A stretch of 6,700 bases of DNA, taken from contig JACQVU010000084.1 in the NCBI GenBank assembly GCA_016209585.1, positions 1 through 6,700 of the forward strand. Reading direction: 5' to 3'. Position numbers and translations under genes: made by a program. The notes beneath the pieces are model-generated. The model was given only the letters and a program-made list of their open reading frames with translations. It made no database searches and had not been told where the DNA came from. Positions 1 to 4,405 of this stretch are shown here, one piece after another. The stretch comes from Planctomycetota bacterium. GTDB lineage: Bacteria; Planctomycetota; UBA8742; JACQVU01. The number at the start of each line of letters is the position of its first letter. Position 1 is the first letter of the stretch.

Positions 1-66
1 CGAACCTGCGCGGAAACAGGAAGGCGCGGAGCATAGCACGCCCCCCCGCGCCCCGCAACACGGAGC

Positions 67-88
67 GGAAGCCGGAAGCCGGGAAGCC
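67..88. repeat. Short tandem repeat, GGAAGCC x3
   Basis: Three near-contiguous copies of GGAAGCC lie at 67-73, 74-80 and 82-88. They fall in the non-coding stretch upstream of the first gene. Nothing ties them to a known element. They may be simple GC-rich slippage sequence. Confidence 0.6.
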
Positions 89-110
89 GGCGCACCCGGG
101 CGGTCGGGCG

Positions 111-134
111 GCCCGGTCGCCCGGTTGCCCGGTT
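111..134. repeat. 8-bp tandem repeat, GCCCGGTY x3
   Basis: GCCCGGT occurs at 111-117, 119-125 and 127-133, an exact 8-bp period (GCCCGGTC, GCCCGGTT, GCCCGGTT). The array ends about 10 bp before the -35 hexamer of the candidate promoter at 143-171. It could therefore be an activator-type binding array, or a slippage-prone tract that alters promoter spacing. The repetition is seen directly; any function is inference. Confidence 0.6.
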
Positions 135-142
135 GGGCATCA

Positions 143-171
143 TTGACTTCCTGGCTGGCGGGTGATACCCT
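143..171 (+). promoter_or_regulatory. Candidate sigma-70-type promoter for the four-gene operon
   Basis: A TTGACT -35-like hexamer (143-148) is separated by 17 bp from TACCCT (166-171). The latter keeps the first T, the A and the final T of the -10 consensus and is preceded by TG one base upstream, an extended -10 feature. A start near 178 would give a leader of about 30 nt before the ribosome binding site at 196-201. No other promoter-like pair stands out in 1-209. The rest of that stretch holds only short GC-rich repeats. Confidence 0.4.
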
Positions 172-195
172 AACCATGCTGGCATGTATCGGCGC

Positions 196-201
196 AGGAG
201 G
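196..201 (+). promoter_or_regulatory. Ribosome binding site that decides the first gene's start
   Basis: AGGAGG is a full Shine-Dalgarno match. It lies 8 nt before a GTG at 210 but only 2 nt before the in-frame TTG at 204. Spacing therefore favours GTG 210 as the real start. Confidence 0.65.
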
Positions 202-209
202 GTTTGGAC

Positions 210-1400
210 GTGGCCGACCTGTCGTTCCAGGTGCAACCCATCGACGGGGTGGACCGCGGGGTGGTCGTGTCGATGACGGGGGCGATCGACGCGGGCACCG
301 TCGTGGCCTTCCAGGACCAGTTAGACACGCTGCGCAACCGGCAGGGGTTCATCCGGTTCGTCCTCGACCTGGACGGGGTGAAGTACGTCAACTCCACCGG
401 TCTCGGCTCGCTCGTCAAACTCGCCGATGGCCTGGAGGCCCAGGGCGGCGGGGTCGCGCTGATCAAGATTCACCCCAAGGTGCGGGTGGTCTTCGACATG
501 CTTGGCCTCAATACCTTCTTCCAGATCTACCGCAGTCTGGACCAGGCGCTCGAATTCGTCCGTGGCCTGGCGGGAGCATCGTCGCCGCCTCCCCCTCCGC
601 CACCCGCGCCGGCCGCCGCCTCGCCCGCCACGGGCAGGGAGAAGAAAGAAACCCTCTCTCCGGGGTCCGCCCCGCCGGCTCCGCCCGTGCCAGCCGCGGC
701 TGACCAGGGCTACGCCCAGCCGGAAGTCATGGAACGTATTTCCCCGGAGAAGCCCCGGATTTTCGCCTGCCAGGGAAGCGGCTGCGGGGCGCAGTTGAAG
801 TTCGGCAAGGCCGGCAAGTACAAGTGCCCCCGCTGCTCCATCGTCTTCGTGGTGAGCGAGTACGGAGAGGTGACCTACCCGACGATGGAGGCGCTCCTTT
901 CGGCCGCGCCGCCCCCCGCCCCGTCGCCGTCGGCGTCGTCCGGTCCAGCCGCGGCCGGGCCGCCGGCGATCCCGGTTCCAGCCGGGGCCGGTACAGCGGC
1001 GGCTTCGTCCGGGGCGACGGGGGGGCTTGGCGAGAACGGCGCGCTGGTGTTGCGCCTCTACTGCCGCGACGAGTGTCTGGAGGGTTTGATGGCCTTTTCG
1101 CAGGCCATTGCGAAGCGTATCGGGTTCGAGAAGGAGCGGATTCGCGAGATCCAGATGGCGATCCACGACGCGGTGCGCACCATCGCGCGGATGGCGTTCG
1201 ATGACGCCGACACGGCGACGGTGGAGGTGCGCATCTATCAGGATGAAGGCGCGTTCCGCATCCGCATCGAGGACCGGGGCCGGACGATATCGACCAACGG
1301 CGCGGTCACCTTCTCCCGCGCGCGGCAGATGATGGATCGCTTCGAGCACTCCGGCAACGGCGACGCCGGGAACGTGGTCGAAATGACCAAGGGGCTGTGA
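210..1400 (+). CDS. STAS - zinc ribbon - degenerate RsbW/SpoIIAB-like ATPase fusion protein
   Basis: A 396-residue cytoplasmic signalling protein with three modules. Residues 1-120 form a STAS (anti-sigma factor antagonist, SpoIIAA/RsbV-like) domain with the NSTGLGSL signature; S62/T63 sit at the usual phosphorylation site, followed by a typical FDMLGL segment (95-100). A Pro/Ala-rich linker leads to a zinc ribbon with C187, C192, C206 and C209 (CX4C, then CX2C), resembling MJ0042-type fingers. After a second linker, residues 277-396 resemble the HATPase_c_2 domain of anti-sigma kinases (RsbW/SpoIIAB). The N-box position has D320 and T324 instead of Glu and Asn, EDRG (354-357) is G1-like, and the G2 glycines are missing, so ATP binding is doubtful. 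In the usual partner switch the antagonist and the kinase are separate proteins; here both folds share one chain. The start is GTG 210, chosen for its ribosome binding site. The stop overlaps the next gene (GTGA). Domain calls are by motif reading; the biological target is unknown. Confidence 0.85.
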   Translation: MADLSFQVQPIDGVDRGVVVSMTGAIDAGTVVAFQDQLDTLRNRQGFIRFVLDLDGVKYVNSTGLGSLVKLADGLEAQGGGVALIKIHPKVRVVFDMLGLNTFFQIYRSLDQALEFVRGLAGASSPPPPPPPAPAAASPATGREKKETLSPGSAPPAPPVPAAADQGYAQPEVMERISPEKPRIFACQGSGCGAQLKFGKAGKYKCPRCSIVFVVSEYGEVTYPTMEALLSAAPPPAPSPSASSGPAAAGPPAIPVPAGAGTAAASSGATGGLGENGALVLRLYCRDECLEGLMAFSQAIAKRIGFEKERIREIQMAIHDAVRTIARMAFDDADTATVEVRIYQDEGAFRIRIEDRGRTISTNGAVTFSRARQMMDRFEHSGNGDAGNVVEMTKGL

Positions 1401-1681
1401 GGCGCCACGCGGCTGGAAACCTGGGTGTGCGGATGCGTCGCAAGGGAACCAAGGCGCCGGCCGGCGCGAAGCAAGAGGCCCGCGGCATGGCGAGCGCGCG
1501 CCGCGCGCCTCGTTCCGCCAGGGGCGCGCGGAAAGATCACGCCAAGGGGCGGCGTTCGGGAAGGCAGCCGGGGACGATCCATGAGTTGCTGAAGCACGTC
1601 ATCGGCAAGGGCACGTCGTTGCCGGCGGACGCGTCGGAGAACGTTGACAAGTACGTCGTCGAGTCCATCAGGAATCCGTGA
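1397..1681 (+). CDS. Small basic protein, probable antitoxin partner of the PIN toxin
   Basis: A protein of up to 94 residues placed directly before, and overlapping by one base (TGATG), a PIN-domain gene. This is the normal antitoxin position in VapBC-type pairs. The first 60 residues are low-complexity and rich in Arg, Lys, Ala and Gly, suggesting nucleic-acid contact or disorder. The last third (TIHELLKHVIGKG, then LPADASENVDKYV) looks ordered and is likely the toxin-contacting part. I see no ribbon-helix-helix, AbrB or Phd fold, so the antitoxin role rests on position. The start is uncertain. GTG 1397 overlaps the upstream stop (GTGA) and fits coupling. ATG 1433 has no Shine-Dalgarno. ATG 1487 has AAGAGG (1473-1478) 8 nt upstream and would give 64 residues. 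GC is about 77% over 1441-1500 but about 62% over 1621-1680. Confidence 0.6.
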   Translation: MRRHAAGNLGVRMRRKGTKAPAGAKQEARGMASARRAPRSARGARKDHAKGRRSGRQPGTIHELLKHVIGKGTSLPADASENVDKYVVESIRNP

Positions 1682-2121
1682 TGCAGGTGTTCGCGGACAC
1701 GTCTTTCTTTGTTGCACTCATTCAGAAGGGTGATCTCTGGCACGAGAAGGCGAAAGAGATGAGCGAGAAGGCTTCCAACTCGCTCGTGCTGACAGAGTTC
1801 GTTCTGCTGGAGGTATCCGCCTTGTGCTCTCGCCGGCCGGAAAGGCATCTGTTTTCCGTTCTCGCGCGGAGCCTGTATGCTTCCGCAGCCGTAGTGATCG
1901 AGCCGGCGTCGTCTCGACTCTTCAAACAGGGACTTGAACTGTACCTGAGAAGGACGGACAAAGAGTGGTCGCTCGTCGATTGCACTTCTTTCGTGGTCAT
2001 GCGCGCGCGCCGGCTGACCACCGCGCTGTCGACGGACCACCATTTCGAACAGGCCGGGTTCTCGATCCTCCTGAAGCGATGCACGTGCAACGCGAACCCT
2101 CCGCCACACCGCCCCAAATGA
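1681..2121 (+). CDS. PIN-domain ribonuclease, VapC-like toxin
   Basis: A 146-residue PIN-domain protein, a typical length for VapC-type toxins, which are Mg-dependent RNases that cleave RNA to arrest growth. The acidic residues expected in the active site are visible: D6 in FADTSFF, E44 in TEFVLLEVSAL, D100 in SLVDCTSF, and D119 in STDHHFEQAGF. The catalytic set therefore appears intact. ATG 1681 is preferred over GTG 1678 because AGGA (1670-1673) lies 7 nt upstream of it and the ATG overlaps the preceding stop as TGATG. Its own stop overlaps the next gene's ATG (ATGA). GC over 1681-1980 is about 56% by hand count, clearly below the roughly 70% of the phosphoesterase gene, which suggests acquisition by transfer. 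The last dozen residues, past LLKRC, are Pro-rich and probably not part of the fold. The RNA target cannot be read from sequence. Confidence 0.85.
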   Translation: MQVFADTSFFVALIQKGDLWHEKAKEMSEKASNSLVLTEFVLLEVSALCSRRPERHLFSVLARSLYASAAVVIEPASSRLFKQGLELYLRRTDKEWSLVDCTSFVVMRARRLTTALSTDHHFEQAGFSILLKRCTCNANPPPHRPK

Positions 2122-3452
2122 ACCAGCCATCCGCCGTCTCTCCGCTCCTTCGCGCGCGCGTGGCGCGCGGGTCGTTCTGCGCGGCGCCGCTCATCGCCCT
2201 GCTCGGCTTCGCCAACGTCGCATTTGCCCAGGAGCCGACTCGCCTCGAGGTGACCGCCGGGCCGACCATCCAGGCGGTGACGCGCGACTCGGCGGTGATC
2301 GTGTTCGAGACCTCGGCCGCGTCCCGAGGGTGGGTGGAGTACGGGGTGAACGGGGCGTGCGATCGGCGCGCCGACGGGTCCGCGAAGGCCACGGTCCACG
2401 CCGTGGCGCTGGCCGGCCTGGAGGCGAACACGGAATACACCTACCGGGTCCGCGCCAACGATCTTCGCGGCGAGGCGCATCGGTTTCGCACCGCCTGCGG
2501 GCGGGGCGTGCCCTTCTCGTTCGCCGTCTACGGGGCGAGCCGGTCGGTGGCGGTGACGCATGGGCGGGTGGCGCGGAGCGTGCTGGCGAACAGCCCGCGG
2601 GCGCGGTTCGTCATCCACACGGGCGACTTCGTGGACCTGGGCGGCGCGCGTGAGCAGTGGCGCGCCCAGTTTTTCGCCCCCGCGCGGGAGATGCTGGCGG
2701 AGCGGCCGCTTTACCCGACGCACGGGAACCACGATCGGCACGGCCAGCCGTGGCGCGACTATTTCCGCGCGCCGGGCGGGGGCAACGGCTTGTGGTACAC
2801 GTTCGAGTATGGTGACGCCTCCTTCGTGGTTCTGGACACCGAGTCCCCGCTGGAGGCGGATGCGCCGCAGGGCCGTTTTCTCCGGGAGACGCTGAGTTCC
2901 ATGACGACGGTCTGGCGCGTGGTGGTGATGCACCGGGCGGCGCTGTCGTCGGGTCCGCTGGGGGGCGACGCGGGGGCGCGGTCGCGCGTTTTGCCGGTGT
3001 GCGAGGAATCGGGCGTGGACGCCCTGTTCACCGGCGACGATCACGCCTACGAGCGCAGCGAGAAGGAGGGCGTGTCGCATTTCAACACCGGCGGCGGCGG
3101 AGCGATGACCCACCCCACGCCGCTGGGCCGGGAGAAGAACGCTTACTCGCAAGCCTGGCGGGGGGAGTTGCACCACCTGGAGGTGGCGGTCTCGCCGGAG
3201 CGGTTCGCGGTGGCCGCGATCTCCACGTCCGGCGAGGCGCTGGAGCGCACGGTGGTCGAGAAGGCCGGGGCGGCGACGGCGACGGACCCGCGGCGGCTGG
3301 CGAAGACGATCCGGTCTGAACCGGGGCGGCGGCTGGCGGCTGGAGAGGATGGCGCGCCGGGGTGGAAGGCGCCGCGGCAAGGCCAATCGCCGTCGCCGGC
3401 GTCTTCCCCGGGGCCGGAATCCGGGGCGGGCGGGGATCGCGCGGGAGGTTGA
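2118..3452 (+). CDS. Secreted FN3-like plus calcineurin-type metallophosphoesterase (purple acid phosphatase-like), altered active site
   Basis: A 444-residue exported protein. Residues 1-37 are a Sec signal peptide: an Arg-containing n-region, a hydrophobic core (CAAPLIALLGFANVAFA) and an AFA/QEP cleavage site. Residues 42-126 form an FN3-like beta domain like the N-terminal domain of purple acid phosphatases. Residues 133 to about 380 are the metallophosphoesterase domain, which normally hydrolyses phosphoesters with two metals. Intact motifs are HTGDFVD (D170), HGNHD (N204, H205), VVMHR (H272) and the last His of GDDHAYER (H309). Two ligand positions differ. The first motif reads VYGASRS, with A140 where the metal-binding Asp is expected. 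The GHxH motif reads GDDH, with D307 replacing the first His. Activity may be reduced or changed. Residues from about 385 to 444 are low-complexity. ATG 2118 overlaps the PIN stop (ATGA), has no clear Shine-Dalgarno and gives a complete signal peptide. Longer in-frame starts would bury that signal. Confidence 0.85.
   Translation: MNQPSAVSPLLRARVARGSFCAAPLIALLGFANVAFAQEPTRLEVTAGPTIQAVTRDSAVIVFETSAASRGWVEYGVNGACDRRADGSAKATVHAVALAGLEANTEYTYRVRANDLRGEAHRFRTACGRGVPFSFAVYGASRSVAVTHGRVARSVLANSPRARFVIHTGDFVDLGGAREQWRAQFFAPAREMLAERPLYPTHGNHDRHGQPWRDYFRAPGGGNGLWYTFEYGDASFVVLDTESPLEADAPQGRFLRETLSSMTTVWRVVVMHRAALSSGPLGGDAGARSRVLPVCEESGVDALFTGDDHAYERSEKEGVSHFNTGGGGAMTHPTPLGREKNAYSQAWRGELHHLEVAVSPERFAVAAISTSGEALERTVVEKAGAATATDPRRLAKTIRSEPGRRLAAGEDGAPGWKAPRQGQSPSPASSPGPESGAGGDRAGG
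3443..3448 (+). promoter_or_regulatory. Strong Shine-Dalgarno-like site before ATG 3454
   Basis: GGGAGG lies 5 nt before an ATG at 3454, immediately after the phosphoesterase stop. The frame from that ATG starts MAAHRGLKKRNMELLARQ and stays open to 3948, but it runs across the helix-turn-helix gene in another frame. It may mark a small coupled fifth gene or be a chance match in G-rich sequence. I do not call a CDS here. Confidence 0.25.
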
Positions 3453-3495
3453 CATGGCGGCACACCGGGGGTTGAAAAAACGAAATATGGAATTA

Positions 3496-3524
3496 TTGGC
3501 GCGACAAAACGCTTTGGGTATAGA
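3496..3524 (+). promoter_or_regulatory. Candidate promoter for the tandem helix-turn-helix gene
   Basis: TTGGCG (3496-3501) and TATAGA (3519-3524) are separated by 17 bp, a good sigma-70-type pair. An A-rich run just upstream (from 3474, GAAAAAACGAAATATGGAATTA) resembles an UP element. The region 3471-3530 is about 40% GC by hand count, against about 70% around it. A start near 3531 gives a leader of about 180 nt before ATG 3713. The leader contains the palindrome at 3539-3558; I see no gene that I would call within it. Confidence 0.5.
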
Positions 3525-3538
3525 ATCGCTCCGCGGTT

Positions 3539-3558
3539 CGGGTACCATTTGGTACTCG
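3539..3558. promoter_or_regulatory. Palindrome, candidate operator
   Basis: GTACCA-TT-TGGTAC is a perfect 6-2-6 inverted repeat at 3542-3555. It extends to 9-bp arms over 3539-3558 with one mismatch (G3541 against T3556). Direct repeats CGCGGTT at 3532-3538 and 3557-3563 flank it. It sits about 10-30 bp past the predicted transcription start, a position where a bound repressor would block transcription. The neighbouring tandem helix-turn-helix protein is the obvious candidate ligand. The symmetry is seen directly; the role is inferred. Confidence 0.5.
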
Positions 3559-3712
3559 CGGTTGGCTTCCGGGGGTCCGGTGGCCGCGGCGACGAGGCCG
3601 GAGAGGGCGTGCTTCGCCAGCCGTGAGGCTCCCGGTGGCCTGGTGACAACGGCGGCGCGTGGCTGGTCTCGCCGGGCGCCGGTGGACGTTCAGAAGAAGG
3701 CGAAGAAACGAA

Positions 3713-4174
3713 ATGCGGGAGAAGCTCGAAGCGAAACGGAAGGTCATCGGCGAGCGGATCAAGCGCCTCCGGAACTACCGGGGGATGTCGTGTCACGATC
3801 TCGCCAAGGCGGCGGGCCGTTCGCGTCCGTACATCTCCTCGGTGGAGAACGGCATGAACCCGCCGACCGAGAAACTGCTGCGGCGGGTGTCGGAGGTGCT
3901 GAAGGTGGACTTGGGCTTCTTCACCGCGGTCTCGGTGAAGGACGTTGACAAGAAGTTCATCGACGGCATGCCGCGGTTGCCGGCCGGGGAGATCATCAAG
4001 CGCCTGCGCGGCTGGCGCGGCCTCTCGTGCCAGAGCCTGGCCGACAAGTTGCGCATCACGCGCTCCTACCTCTCCTCCATCGAGAACGGGCACCACCCGC
4101 TCACCGCCGGGCTGCATCGCGACATCTCCAAGGCGCTGGGGGTGAAGGAAGAGGTCATCGTCAAAGGGAGGTAG
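3713..4174 (+). CDS. Tandem XRE-family helix-turn-helix DNA-binding protein
   Basis: A 153-residue protein made almost wholly of two XRE/Cro-type helix-turn-helix domains, at about residues 12-70 and 94-150. Each has the family pattern of a lead helix (IKRLRNYRGMSC, IKRLRGWRGLSC), a second helix ending in LA, and a recognition helix followed by ENG and Pro (YISSVENGMNP, YLSSIENGHHP). Over the 35 residues aligned from IKRLR, 19 are identical, so the gene probably arose by internal duplication. XRE proteins normally dimerise to read a palindrome; one chain with two domains could bind a palindrome alone. No sensor, protease or metal-binding domain is present, so it is probably a simple transcription regulator. 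ATG 3713 is chosen because the fold begins soon after it and the upstream in-frame sequence is Arg-rich low complexity. The Shine-Dalgarno is weak (GAAG at 3702-3705). The gene is likely autoregulated through the palindrome at 3539-3558. Confidence 0.85.
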   Translation: MREKLEAKRKVIGERIKRLRNYRGMSCHDLAKAAGRSRPYISSVENGMNPPTEKLLRRVSEVLKVDLGFFTAVSVKDVDKKFIDGMPRLPAGEIIKRLRGWRGLSCQSLADKLRITRSYLSSIENGHHPLTAGLHRDISKALGVKEEVIVKGR

Positions 4175-4188
4175 CCCTGGCCGGTGAG

Positions 4189-4207
4189 GGGCGGGGTCGC
4201 CCCGCCC
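4189..4207 (+). other. GC-rich hairpin after the helix-turn-helix gene
   Basis: GGGCGGGG (4189-4196) pairs perfectly with CCCCGCCC (4200-4207) across a TCG loop. No T-run follows, so it is not an intrinsic terminator by itself. It could stabilise the 3' end or slow polymerase ahead of the stronger hairpin downstream. Confidence 0.45.
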
Positions 4208-4275
4208 GTCCCGGTGAAAGCGGCGCGGCCAGCCTCCTTTTCGTCAAGCGGTCGGCACAGACGGTCGATAAACAA

Positions 4276-4319
4276 GACGGCCCTTGGGCGCGTGCGCGCC
4301 CGGGGGCCGTCACCGTTTT
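4276..4319 (+). terminator. Intrinsic terminator of the helix-turn-helix gene
   Basis: GACGGCCC (4276-4283) pairs with GGGCCGTC (4304-4311). The stem continues inward through two G-U pairs and GGGCGC/GCGCCC to a GTGC loop at 4292-4295, a long stem with no bulge. TTTT (4316-4319) follows four bases after the stem. This is a strong stem with a short U-run, which suits a GC-rich genome. Upstream AAACAA would give a U-rich stretch on the opposite strand, so some activity in both directions is possible. The rest of 4175-4405 holds the hairpin at 4189-4207; I found no convincing promoter in it. Confidence 0.65.
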
Positions 4320-4405
4320 GATCCGGCCGCACGGCCCAGCCGCGCGGGGCTGACGGCTCCGCCCGCGCCCCCTGGATCGCCGCGGCCCGGCGCGAGAGGA
4401 ACGCC

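Noticed and set aside
1..34. A divergent - strand frame starting at ATG 34 (MLRAFLFPRRF) and leaving the left edge
   Set aside because: Only 11 codons are visible and there is no convincing Shine-Dalgarno, only a G-run. A divergent gene is possible but cannot be supported.
321..1349. A 342-codon open frame on the - strand opposite the STAS fusion gene
   Set aside because: Low-complexity Arg/Gly-rich product, and the + strand has recognisable STAS, Cys-pair and ATPase-like motifs.
3406..3426. CCCCGG/CCGGGG hairpin near the end of the phosphoesterase gene, as a possible terminator
   Set aside because: It lies inside the coding region and has no T-run after it.
3449..3454. A perfect TTGACA hexamer at the phosphoesterase stop codon
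   Set aside because: No -10-like hexamer lies 16-18 bp downstream. The pair at 3496-3524 is better.
3497..3512. A sigma-54-like GG...GC pattern in TTGGCGCGACAAAACGC
   Set aside because: The GG to GC spacing is one base off the fixed sigma-54 spacing, and the TTGC element is absent.
1722..3548. A 608-codon open frame on the - strand across the toxin and phosphoesterase genes
   Set aside because: Its product is Arg/Pro/His-rich without fold-like patterning, and it lies opposite two genes with clear motifs. It is a GC-rich antisense shadow.
4239..4272. A possible promoter with GATAAA as -10 ahead of the terminator hairpin, making the hairpin an attenuator for the membrane-protein gene
   Set aside because: No -35 hexamer at acceptable spacing, so the hairpin is better read as the terminator of the upstream gene.
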